A program made the translations under genes and the position numbers. Shown in pieces: positions 49,067 to 55,922 of a DNA stretch of 64,000 nucleotides. The notes beneath the pieces were generated by a model, which saw nothing but the letters and a program-made list of their open reading frames with translations, did not search any database and was not told where the DNA came from. Within the stretch, counting starts at the first letter, position 1; the number at the start of each line of letters is the position of its first letter. Source of the DNA: HLUCCA09 sp038745585 (GTDB lineage Bacteria; Pseudomonadota; Alphaproteobacteria; Rhodobacterales; Rhodobacteraceae); assembly GCA_038745585.1 (NCBI GenBank), contig JBCDLH010000007.1, positions 124,001 through 188,000 of the forward strand, read 5' to 3'.

Positions 49067-49282
49067 CTAGCTCTGTAGCTCGACGGCGGCCTCTTTAAAC
49101 CACTCAAGTGTTCGCGCGTGGTGTGCATCGCCCCAGCGCTCGATGAACTTTCGCGTCTGAAAGTCGTCCTTGTCCGTCAGCGCGGCAATCCGCTCGCGCA
49201 CATACTTTTCTGTTAGCGGGATATCGCAGGTCACCGTGATGCAGTGTTTCCACTCGGCGTAGGTGGTCGGCACGACAGACAT
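49067..49282 (-). CDS. small conserved hypothetical protein
   Basis: A 71-residue protein starting 'MSVVPTTYAEWKHCITVTCD' and continuing 'IPLTEKYVRERIAALTDKDD' and 'RWGDAHHARTLEWFKEA'. Short proteins with this Trp-Cys-Ile...Cys-x-Ile-Pro-Leu pattern occur in Rhodobacteraceae without an assigned role. The open frame reaches back to 49435, but that stretch is Arg-rich and unlike the domain, so the internal Met was preferred. Confidence 0.55.
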   Translation of the reverse strand: MSVVPTTYAEWKHCITVTCDIPLTEKYVRERIAALTDKDDFQTRKFIERWGDAHHARTLEWFKEAAVELQS

Positions 49283-49468
49283 CTTGGCCTCATTGGTTGG
49301 CGCGATGCCGGGAAGGCTTATGGCGCGGCGGGACGGCGATAGCATATCAGCTCGTCCCATAACGGCAATCATCCGCGTTTCGCGCCGTGCTGAGGGCCGC
49401 GTCAGCCCCCAGTGAAATTCGAGTAGGACGCCCACCCGGGCCCCAGTCAGGCCCCAAGCAGACCCTAA

Positions 49469-49636
49469 TCAGGCATCACACGCACAGCCCGTGTGACCGC
49501 ATCCGGGGCCGTCCGGGTGCCCGTTTGCGCAGGCCTCGCTGCAATAGTTGCGGTCGTCCTTGTGGATTGCGTCGCTGATCTCGACGACGCACACGCAGCT
49601 TTCGCAAGCGCATTTCTGTTGGGTGACGTTTGGCAT
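49469..49636 (-). CDS. smtA: bacterial metallothionein, SmtA type
   Basis: A 55-residue cytoplasmic metal-sequestering protein. Its nine cysteines (9, 11, 14, 16, 32, 36, 46, 51, 53) and His40 and His48 match the spacing of Synechococcus SmtA almost residue for residue: 'KCACESCVCVV', 'NYCSEACANGH' and 'GCGHTGCACD'. This set should bind a Zn4-type cluster including the zinc-finger-like region. It starts with ATG at 49636 after AGGAG, 10 bp downstream of the SmtB-type repressor gene, and was found by reading the minus strand directly. Zinc or cadmium buffering is the established role of the family. Confidence 0.93.
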   Translation of the reverse strand: MPNVTQQKCACESCVCVVEISDAIHKDDRNYCSEACANGHPDGPGCGHTGCACDA

Positions 49637-49646
49637 CAGAGGGCTC

Positions 49647-49973
49647 CTATTGAGGTTCGTCCACGGCGTCGTGGCTGTGGTTAAAAATGTGCTCGATCAT
49701 GATCTTGAGAACGCTGTGCACGCAGGCGTCGGCCATCATGTAAAAGACGTGCTTGCCGCGCCTTTCTGATTTGAGGATCCGCGCAGAGCGCAACAGCCTC
49801 AAGTGATGGCTCGTCAGCGACGCGGACGTCCCAAGCTTTTCGGCGATTTCGCCTGCGCAGCGTTCCTGATCCATGCACGCGATGACGATAGAGAGCCGCG
49901 TCGGGTCTGCCAGCAAGCCAAAGATTTCGGCCAGCTCGGTGACTTGATCAAGATGGAGCTCTTCCGTCGACAT
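49647..49973 (-). CDS. ArsR/SmtB-family metal-sensing repressor
   Basis: A winged-helix dimeric repressor of 108 residues ('AEIFGLLADPTRLSIVIACM', recognition helix 'SASLTSHHLRLLRSARIL', wing 'SERRGKHVFYMMAD'). The C-terminal helix contains 'DACVHSVLKIMIEHIFNHSH'. The SmtB alpha-5 zinc site is Asp-x-His-x10-His-x2-Glu/His; here it reads Asp-x-Cys-x10-His-x2-Asn-His, so one ligand is Cys. I chose the ATG at 49973 over the in-frame ATG at 49982 because the latter overlaps the probable -10 box; transcription would then start at or next to the start codon (leaderless mRNA). Immediately downstream is smtA. Confidence 0.9.
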   Translation of the reverse strand: MSTEELHLDQVTELAEIFGLLADPTRLSIVIACMDQERCAGEIAEKLGTSASLTSHHLRLLRSARILKSERRGKHVFYMMADACVHSVLKIMIEHIFNHSHDAVDEPQ

Positions 49974-50008
49974 ATACAACATTTAAACGGTTGTTCAATT
50001 GTTGTCAA
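49974..50008 (-). promoter_or_regulatory. smtB promoter with overlapping 12-4-12 operator
   Basis: On the minus strand a consensus -35 TTGACA (50008-50003) is 16 bp from TTAAAT (49986-49981). Spanning both is the imperfect palindrome CAACAATTGAAC-aacc-GTTTAAATGTTG (50004-49977), with 10 of 12 positions symmetric. ArsR/SmtB repressors bind such 12-n-12 palindromes between or over the promoter boxes. The -35 box overlaps the stop codon of the upstream GTPase gene, so smtB-smtA can be expressed on its own. Confidence 0.75.
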
Positions 50009-51237
50009 GACTCGGGAGCGCTGCCCGGCGCCGCCGACAAGGTGGCCACGGTCTTTGGCCAAGGATCGTCAAAAGCCGCGCCCGCCTTCCAGGCCGCAAT
50101 CTCGGCTTTCGTACAAAAGCATGTGCGGAGCGCCGCAACAAAGGCATCGAGTTCGGCCTCGTTGCCGATGACAGTCAGTTGGCACCGTCTGTCGCCAAAA
50201 TCTGGGTGCTGTCCGACAAGTTTGTCCCGCATGGCAGACGTCTCCCAGTCGGTCAGGTTGAGGCTTCCATCCTCCAGGGCACTGATCTTCCAATAGTTGA
50301 GGATCTCCAGCCCGACGCTGCCCCCGGTCTGGTTCCACAGGAGTACGAGATTGTCGCGCGTCGGCAGCCAGAAGAAGCCCTTGCTGCGGTAGATGCCGAT
50401 CCCAAGAAACGTGTTATAGACATCCCAAAGCCGCTGCGGATGAAACGGTCGGGGATCGCGGAGGACGCGGCTGCCGATGGCGTAGCTCTCGGGCAGGGCC
50501 ATCGGCTGATCGCTGTGCTCCGTTTCCCATTGCGTCAGCTCCGCGCCTAAGGTCTCAACCCGCGCATAGTCGTAAGGGGGCAGGGCCAGGACCTGTGCGA
50601 GCCTCACATTGCCCCACTGCATCGCCAGAATATCGGCGTAGGGGTTCAGCGGGTGGATCGCTTCGGCAACCTCGCGCAGGGTTTCGCGGCTGACCCGGTC
50701 GCTCTTGCTGAGGAGCACGCGGTTGGCAAACATGACTTGCTCGGCCAAGAGGTTTTCCACGCCCCGCCGCCCGGCTTGCAGATGCGCGCTCGCGCCGGGA
50801 TGGATCGCGCGGCCCCGATCGTGATCTTGGCTGAGGACGACGGTGTCTACGACAGCAAGAACGCCATGGAGGCGCAGGGCCGGCATGTCGCCGATCTTGG
50901 TCAGGAGAGGCCAGGGATGGGTGCTGCCCGACGTCTCGATCAGCAGATGCGTGACCGCGCCATCGGCGAGCACGCGCTGAACGGCTTCGGCAAAGCGGGA
51001 CAACCCCTCGGCGCTGCTCATGCTGCCGCCCGGCAGGGAGGCGAAGTGCGGGCTCTTGCGCGAGATGACTTCGCTCGTATCGAGAACCGAGCCGTCGACA
51101 TCGAGCGTGCTCATCTCGTTGACGATCACTCCAAGGGTGACGCCCGGTGCGCTCCGGGCCTGAACCAAGAGGCTCTGCAAAAGCGTCGTCTTGCCGGCGC
51201 CGAGAAAGCCATTCAGGATCGTCGTCGGGATAGGCAT
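50005..51237 (-). CDS. COG0523 (CobW/ZNG1-like) G3E GTPase lacking the CxCC motif
   Basis: A 410-residue P-loop GTPase of the metallochaperone-like COG0523 family: Walker A 'NGFLGAGKTTLLQ' (residues 9-21), switch region 'GVIVNEMSTLDVDGS', 'LLIETSGSTHP', a base-recognition motif 'SKSD' in place of NKxD, and a C-terminal CobW_C domain from about residue 255 ('RPFHPQRLWDVYNTFLGIGI', 'SKGFFWLPTRDN'). The diagnostic metal motif Gly-Cys-x-Cys-Cys is replaced at residues 71-75 by Gly-Ser-Met-Ser-Ser. The gene lies upstream of smtB-smtA on the same strand with a 31-bp gap, suggesting a role in zinc or other metal handling. No Zur-like site was seen upstream. Confidence 0.88.
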   Translation of the reverse strand: MPIPTTILNGFLGAGKTTLLQSLLVQARSAPGVTLGVIVNEMSTLDVDGSVLDTSEVISRKSPHFASLPGGSMSSAEGLSRFAEAVQRVLADGAVTHLLIETSGSTHPWPLLTKIGDMPALRLHGVLAVVDTVVLSQDHDRGRAIHPGASAHLQAGRRGVENLLAEQVMFANRVLLSKSDRVSRETLREVAEAIHPLNPYADILAMQWGNVRLAQVLALPPYDYARVETLGAELTQWETEHSDQPMALPESYAIGSRVLRDPRPFHPQRLWDVYNTFLGIGIYRSKGFFWLPTRDNLVLLWNQTGGSVGLEILNYWKISALEDGSLNLTDWETSAMRDKLVGQHPDFGDRRCQLTVIGNEAELDAFVAALRTCFCTKAEIAAWKAGAAFDDPWPKTVATLSAAPGSAPES

Positions 51238-51452
51238 GCGCGCGGTCCCCAGGCCACCAGTTCGGTTTCGGATGGGAAGGCAGAGACCACCCCAGAGACG
51301 CGCCTCGTGGCCATAAACACGCCGCTTTGCAAGAGCGGTGCAAGGCGCGCGTCGTCACCAAGACCTGTGTCGGCCCAGGGCGCAAGGCGCTTCGGCCCAC
51401 AACAGCAGGTGACCGCACGGCGAGCGCGCAGGCGCACTAATCGAAGAAAGAG

Positions 51453-51536
51453 TGGTGGGTGACCCTGGAATCGAACCAGGCATGGGTCTCCCCGGCGGAG
51501 TTACAGTCCGCTGCCGCACCTTGCAGCACGTCACCC
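51453..51536 (-). tRNA. tRNA-Tyr (GUA)
   Basis: The minus strand folds as a type II tRNA: acceptor GGGTGAC (51536-51530) with GTCACCC (51463-51457), anticodon stem GCGGA/TCCGC with loop CTGTAAC (anticodon GUA), a long variable arm, T-arm 'CCTGGTTCGATTCCAGG', then discriminator A and an encoded CCA (51455-51453). The long variable arm and GUA anticodon identify tyrosine. Confidence 0.95.
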
Positions 51537-51618
51537 GTGGGACGGCTGCTTAGTGAGGGTGCCCGGAACGGTCAACCGGAAATCGCGGCGTCCCTTGCCG
51601 TGAGATCACGGGGCGCCT

Positions 51619-52494
51619 ATGGCTGACGCCTTGGTCGGGCGGCGCGGTGCGGTGGGAGAGCGGAGTGACCTTGTGAAGAAGCCCGCCTGGGTCATCGCCA
51701 AAGAGAAGGCGCGTCGCGCGGAGGGCGCCCGGACGGTCTGGCTCTTTGGGCTCCACGCTGTGCGCGACGCGCTCGAGAACCCGCGCCGCGAGGCACTGCG
51801 CCTCGTTGTGACCCGAAATGCCGCGGACAAACTGGCCGAGCCGATCGCGCGTTCGGGCCTCATGCCAGAGCTTGCGGATCCGCGCCGCTTTCCCGCGCCG
51901 CTCGACCCGGGCTCGGTGCACCAGGGCGCAGCCCTCGAAGCGCGGCCGCTCGACTGGGGGCCATTGCGCGACGTGTGCCTCCCAGGGCTGTCCGAGGCCT
52001 CCAGCGAAACGGTGCACGCGCCGCTCGTCGTCCTGCTTGACCGGGTGACCGACCCACACAATGTCGGTGCGATCCTGCGCTCGGCCGAAGTCTTTGGTGC
52101 GCGCGCCGTAATCGCGCCGTCCCGCCATGCCGCGCCCGAGACCGGCGCGCTCGCCAAAGCCGCCTCCGGCGCGCTGGAGCGCCAGCCCTATCTGCGCGTC
52201 GGCAATCTCGGAGACGCGATGCTGCTGCTGCGCGATCTTGGCTATGCCTTCATCGGGCTTGACGGCGAGGCGCCCGAGCCAATCGCCGCCGCCGCATCTG
52301 CGCTGCCCGGCCCGCTTGGCCTTGTCCTCGGGGCGGAAGGGCCGGGCCTGCGGGCACGGACGCGCGAGACCTGTGACAGGCTTGCCCGGATCAGCCCGAT
52401 GGGCGGCTTTGGGTCGCTCAACGTTTCAAATGCGGCAGCTGTCGCCCTATATGCGGTCCAAGATCAAAGGCGGGGCGCCCGACGCTCCGGCTAG
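51619..52494 (+). CDS. rlmB: 23S rRNA (guanosine-2'-O-)-methyltransferase RlmB/TrmH family
   Basis: A 291-residue SpoU-class SPOUT methyltransferase. The N-terminal substrate-binding domain begins around 'TVWLFGLHAVRDALENPRRE'. The catalytic trefoil-knot domain has 'LVVLLDRVTDPHNVGAILRS' (motif 1), 'GLVLGAEGPGLRARTRE' (motif 2) and 'ISPMGGFGSLNVSNAAAVAL' (motif 3). RlmB methylates G2251 of 23S rRNA; assignment within the family is by general resemblance. It starts 82 bp from the tRNA-Tyr 5' end on the opposite strand. Confidence 0.92.
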   Translation: MADALVGRRGAVGERSDLVKKPAWVIAKEKARRAEGARTVWLFGLHAVRDALENPRREALRLVVTRNAADKLAEPIARSGLMPELADPRRFPAPLDPGSVHQGAALEARPLDWGPLRDVCLPGLSEASSETVHAPLVVLLDRVTDPHNVGAILRSAEVFGARAVIAPSRHAAPETGALAKAASGALERQPYLRVGNLGDAMLLLRDLGYAFIGLDGEAPEPIAAAASALPGPLGLVLGAEGPGLRARTRETCDRLARISPMGGFGSLNVSNAAAVALYAVQDQRRGARRSG

Positions 52495-52508
52495 GGAAAG
52501 GCCGCTTG

Positions 52509-52823
52509 ATGCACCGCAACACCAAAGTCGCCACCTGCTCCTATTGTGGGACACGGGCCGCCCTCGTTTTGGATGCTGGTCGGCATGAGCTTGTCTGCCG
52601 CGCGTGCGGGGCGCCGTTGCATGAGCTGAAGGCGATGCCACTGCCGAAGGGCAAATACGGCAAACCCCGCGAGATCACCGAGGCGCGTCCGACCTCCCGG
52701 CGACCAGACCATGAACACGCTTGGCGATCGGAGCGGAAAAAGAAAAAGTCGAAGAAGCGCAAGTCTTTCAAGAAAAAGATGTTCGAAGAAGCGTTCGACT
52801 TCCTCGAAGACATCTTCGACTAG
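52509..52823 (+). CDS. zinc-ribbon protein with basic and acidic tail
   Basis: A 104-residue protein. The N-terminal Cys4 zinc ribbon is 'TCSYCGTRAALVLDAGRHEL' followed by 'VCRACGAPLHELKAMPL'. The C-terminus has a run of lysines ('SERKKKKSKKRKSFKKKM') and ends in an acidic, aromatic 'FEEAFDFLEDIFD'. The layout suggests a nucleic-acid-associated protein. It starts at ATG 52509, 14 bp after rlmB. Function unknown. Confidence 0.75.
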   Translation: MHRNTKVATCSYCGTRAALVLDAGRHELVCRACGAPLHELKAMPLPKGKYGKPREITEARPTSRRPDHEHAWRSERKKKKSKKRKSFKKKMFEEAFDFLEDIFD

Positions 52824-52988
52824 GCCGTTCGCACCGCCCGGTTTGAAACACTTCTCACGGTCGCCCCGTCTGGCTCTCACATCCGGGCGACAAGTCTTTC
52901 ACCGCCCTGGTCGGGGGTGCCGGTGCGTTGCATATCCGGCGCATCGACCTGTGCATCCCACTCGCATCGCCCCTGAAAGGAGCCCTCC

Positions 52989-53438
52989 ATGCTGACCCGC
53001 CGCACCCTGCTTGCCGCTCCGGCCGTTCTGCTCTTGCCCCGCGCCGCTTTGGCCGCGTCCGAGCCCGAGATCTACTCCGAAGGGGGGATCGCCATCGACG
53101 GTACCGACCCGACCGGGTACTTCACCGCCAGTACTCCGGTCGCGGGCGATCCCGCGATCACACTCGATTGGAAGGGCACGACCTGGCGCTTTGCGAGCGC
53201 CGAGGCGCGCACCCTCTTTGAGAGCAACCCCGACGCCTATGCCCCGCAATTCGGTGGCTACTGCGCCTGGGCCGTGGCCGAAGGCTATACGGCCTCGACC
53301 ATTCCCGAGGCTTGGAAGATCGTCGATGGCAAGCTCTACCTAAACTTCAACCGCCGTATTCAGCGCCGGTGGGAGCGGGACATTCCCGGCAACATCGCCC
53401 GCGGTGAGGCGAACTGGCCCAATGTCCTGACGGCCTGA
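52989..53438 (+). CDS. YHS domain-containing secreted protein
   Basis: A 149-residue protein with a signal peptide starting 'MLTRRTLLAAPAVLLLPRAA' that may use Tat. The YHS domain ('DPTGYFTASTPVAGDPAITL', 'TTWRFASAEARTLFESNPDA', 'YAPQFGGYCAWAVAEGYTA') is a short fold linked with metal handling in copper ATPases and other proteins. The family with 'FGGYCAWAV' and 'WKIVDGKLYLNFN' is widespread in marine proteobacteria. Its role is not established. An AGGAG site precedes the ATG. Confidence 0.85.
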   Translation: MLTRRTLLAAPAVLLLPRAALAASEPEIYSEGGIAIDGTDPTGYFTASTPVAGDPAITLDWKGTTWRFASAEARTLFESNPDAYAPQFGGYCAWAVAEGYTASTIPEAWKIVDGKLYLNFNRRIQRRWERDIPGNIARGEANWPNVLTA

Positions 53439-53462
53439 AGACGCCGTGCTGGATCCGTCCCC

Positions 53463-53582
53463 TTGGACAATGCGGAAGGCCGCCTATCTTTATGACATAA
53501 GCGCGGCTTCGGAACTGTCGCGCGATCCTACTGTCCCTCGTTCCGTACTTTGCGCCCGGCCTTTGGTCCGGGCGTTTTTTTT
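53463..53582 (+). ncRNA. candidate small RNA or attenuated leader with promoter and terminator
   Basis: Between the YHS gene and the CoA-binding gene there is TTGGAC (53463-53468), a 16-bp spacer and TATCTT (53485-53490), a fair sigma-70-like promoter. Then comes a 5-bp GCGCG/CGCGC stem-loop (about 53500-53523) and a strong rho-independent terminator, CGCCCGG/CCGGGCG followed by eight T (53553-53582). A transcript of roughly 85 nt would result. It ends only about 20 bp before the next start codon, so it may be an sRNA or a terminated leader of that gene. The terminator is convincing; the RNA is inference. Confidence 0.4.
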
Positions 53583-53603
53583 CTGGTTGTGCCGGAGGGG
53601 CCC

Positions 53604-54089
53604 ATGGGCGTGCTTGACGACGACATGATCCGCGCGCTTTTGCGCTCAACCGAGGTCATCGCCTGTGTCGGCGTGTCAGCCAATCCGGTGCGCCCCTCGC
53701 ATTACGTCGCCAGATATTTGAAACTAAAAGGGTTTCGGGTGATCCCGGTCAATCCGGGGCTGGCGGGGCACCAGCTCTTCGGTGAGGACGTTGCAGCCAG
53801 CCTTGCAGATTTGCGGCAGACAGAGCGGGGACAGGCCATCGACATGGTCGACATTTTTCGCCGCCCCGAACACGTGCCCGAGATCGTGGAAGCGGCGTTG
53901 CAGAGCCTGCCGAACCTTCGCACGATCTGGATGCAGATCGGCGTCGTGCATGAGCGTGCTGCGGAGAAGGCGCAGGCCGCGGGCAAAACCGTTGTGATGG
54001 ATCGCTGTCCCAAGATCGAATACCAGCGCCTGTTCGGAGAGCTGCGCATGGGCGGTTTTGCGACCGGTGTCATATCGTCAAGACTTTGA
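53604..54089 (+). CDS. CoA-binding (YccU-like) protein
   Basis: A 161-residue Rossmann-fold CoA_binding protein: 'VIACVGVSANPVRPSHYVAR', 'GFRVIPVNPGLAGHQLFGED', 'IDMVDIFRRPEHVPEIVEAA', 'TIWMQIGVVHERAAEKAQAA' and 'VVMDRCPKIEYQRL'. Family members bind CoA or acyl-CoA but have no firmly assigned reaction. ATG 53604 follows GGAGGGG. A strong terminator lies immediately upstream, so expression may need read-through or a nearby promoter. Confidence 0.88.
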   Translation: MGVLDDDMIRALLRSTEVIACVGVSANPVRPSHYVARYLKLKGFRVIPVNPGLAGHQLFGEDVAASLADLRQTERGQAIDMVDIFRRPEHVPEIVEAALQSLPNLRTIWMQIGVVHERAAEKAQAAGKTVVMDRCPKIEYQRLFGELRMGGFATGVISSRL

Positions 54090-54117
54090 TTATTTACAAA
54101 GCATTACAACCAGAGCT

Positions 54118-54447
54118 TTATAAGTTACTTGAAGGGCGCGCGGCCTTTTCGGCCAAGCCCGACTGCCCCTCGCGCCGCGCAAGCTCGGCTTCGATGTCGG
54201 CGAGCGATATGTCCCTCGCCGCGCACATCACGAGAAGGTGATAAAGCACATCCGCCGCCTCGGCCGTCAGACCCGCTCGGTCGCCGCGCACCGCTTCAAT
54301 GACGGCCTCGACCGCCTCTTCGCCGAACTTCTCGGCGCATTTCTCGGGGCCCTGGTCGAGGAGACGCGCTGTCCAGCTCTCGGCCGGGTCCGCCCCTTGG
54401 CGCCCCAGGATCGTCCGGGCCAGCCGCTCAAGCGCGCCCACGCTCAA
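54118..54447 (-). CDS. hisE: phosphoribosyl-ATP diphosphatase
   Basis: The second step of histidine synthesis: hydrolysis of phosphoribosyl-ATP to phosphoribosyl-AMP. The 109-residue all-helical MazG-like enzyme has the metal-binding motifs 'EKFGEEAVEAVIEAV' and 'EAADVLYHLLVM'. Its ATG overlaps the hisF stop by 4 bp. Confidence 0.95.
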   Translation of the reverse strand: MSVGALERLARTILGRQGADPAESWTARLLDQGPEKCAEKFGEEAVEAVIEAVRGDRAGLTAEAADVLYHLLVMCAARDISLADIEAELARREGQSGLAEKAARPSSNL

Positions 54448-55226
54448 GGCGACGCCTCAACGCCGTTCACGATGGGACGCACCGGGATCCCGGCTGCCGC
54501 CATATGCGCCTTGGCCTCGCCGATGCTGTAGGTCCCAAAGTGAAAGATCGACGCGGCGAGCACGGCCGATGCGCCGGCCTCGACCCCTTCTACCAGGTGG
54601 TCGAGCGTGCCCACCCCGCCCGATGCGATCACCGGTACGGGCACGGCCTCTGCGACGGCCCGGGTCAGCGCGAGGTCAAAGCCCGACTTCGTCCCGTCTC
54701 TGTCCATCGATGTCAGCAGGATCTCCCCCGCGCCCTTTTCGACCACCGTTGCAGCAAACTCCAAGGCGTCGACCCCGGTTGCCCGCCGCCCGCCATGGGT
54801 AAAGATTTCCCAACGCCCGGGCGCGGTGGCCTTCGCGTCGATCGCCACGACAATACATTGCTCGCCGAACCGGTCTGCCGCGCGTGCGACCACATTCGGG
54901 TCGGCCACCGCGGCAGAGTTAAACGAGACTTTGTCGGCCCCAGCAAGCAGCAGCGCGCGGACATCCTCTGGCGTGCGCACGCCGCCACCGATCGTCAGCG
55001 GCATGAAGCAATGCTCGGCCGTTCGCGTCGCAAGATCGTACATCGTCCCACGGTTTTCCTGGGTCGCGGCGATGTCAAGAAAGCAAAGCTCGTCGGCCCC
55101 CGCCGCATCATAGGCGATCGCGGCCTCGACCGGATCGCCCGCGTCCACGAGGTCGACAAAGTTCACGCCCTTGACGACCCGGGCGTCCTTCACATCGAGG
55201 CATGGAATGATGCGCGTTTTCAGCAT
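54444..55226 (-). CDS. hisF: imidazole glycerol phosphate synthase subunit HisF
   Basis: The cyclase subunit of IGP synthase, a TIM barrel that uses ammonia from HisH to form imidazole glycerol phosphate and AICAR. The 260-residue protein shows catalytic Asp11 in 'MLKTRIIPCLDVKDARVVKG' and the second Asp in 'QCIVVAIDAKATAPG'. Phosphate-binding loops are 'LTIGGGVRTPEDV' and 'PVIASGGVGTLDHLVEG'. The frame opens upstream to 55322, but the ATG at 55226 is the family start. Confidence 0.96.
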   Translation of the reverse strand: MLKTRIIPCLDVKDARVVKGVNFVDLVDAGDPVEAAIAYDAAGADELCFLDIAATQENRGTMYDLATRTAEHCFMPLTIGGGVRTPEDVRALLLAGADKVSFNSAAVADPNVVARAADRFGEQCIVVAIDAKATAPGRWEIFTHGGRRATGVDALEFAATVVEKGAGEILLTSMDRDGTKSGFDLALTRAVAEAVPVPVIASGGVGTLDHLVEGVEAGASAVLAASIFHFGTYSIGEAKAHMAAAGIPVRPIVNGVEASP

Positions 55227-55325
55227 GAGCGCGGTGTAGGGGATTACCGCCGATGTGACCAGATGTGATGGCGGTCGGCCCCGCGTGCGGGCTAGGGTCA
55301 CGCGGCAGCAGCAGGAGGGCAAATT

Positions 55326-55775
55326 ATGCTGAAATGGGCACTTGCATTTTCACTCATGGCGACCATGGCCGGGTCGAACGGCTTTGCCGAAGAGTTCGTC
55401 CGCGTCGAGGCGGAGGGCAGCGTGCCGGAAGTGGTCGAACGCTTCGTCGCAACCGTCGAGGGTGCGGGCGCCACGGTCTTTGCCCAGGTCAATCATGGGG
55501 CTGGGGCCGCCGCGGTCGACATGCCGATCCCCGACTCCGTACTGGTGATTTTCGGCAACCCGCAGCTCGGGACACCGGCGCTCGCGGCCGATCCCCGCGC
55601 CGGGGTCGTCCTGCCGCTCCGCGTCTTGGTTCATGATGAGGGGGGTCAGACGGTTCTGTCCTATCAATCGGTCGACGCGCTCTTTGAGACGCTCGATGTG
55701 CCCGGCGACGCGGCCGTCCGCACCGCGATGGAAGGCGCGCTCTCCCGCCTCACCACCGCCGCCGCGACCCGTTGA
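55326..55775 (+). CDS. secreted DUF302 protein
   Basis: A 149-residue protein with a signal peptide (residues 1-21, 'SNGFAEE' cleavage region) and a DUF302 domain ('SVPEVVERFVATVEGAGATV', 'FAQVNHGAGAAAVDMPIPDS', 'LVIFGNPQLGTPALAADP' and 'LRVLVHDEGGQTVLSYQSVD'). DUF302 forms a swapped dimer in known structures; the function is unclear. GGAGG precedes the ATG. It is divergent from hisF. Confidence 0.88.
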   Translation: MLKWALAFSLMATMAGSNGFAEEFVRVEAEGSVPEVVERFVATVEGAGATVFAQVNHGAGAAAVDMPIPDSVLVIFGNPQLGTPALAADPRAGVVLPLRVLVHDEGGQTVLSYQSVDALFETLDVPGDAAVRTAMEGALSRLTTAAATR

Positions 55776-55856
55776 GCGCCCAGGGGGCCGGGCAGATGTC
55801 AGTGCCGGCCAACACCTGCCTGACTTCGCGCCCGCTGGTGAGACAGCGCGGCCTGC

Positions 55857-55895
55857 CCTTCTTGTTGCTCCAAATATCGAGAATCCCGTGCGCCC
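55857..55895 (-). repeat. dispersed intergenic motif, diverged copy
   Basis: On the minus strand cgatatttggagcaacaag is followed by aagggcag, matching the core of the copies at 42417 and 43930 (cgatatttgcagcaagaag). It lies between the convergent DUF302 and SDR genes. Confidence 0.5.
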
Positions 55896-55922
55896 CGCGC
55901 GCGGGTCGGCGCGGCAAAGCGC

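Noticed and set aside
51238..51300. Zur-type box upstream of the COG0523 GTPase
   Set aside because: No A/T-rich palindrome of the Zur type could be seen before the start codon.
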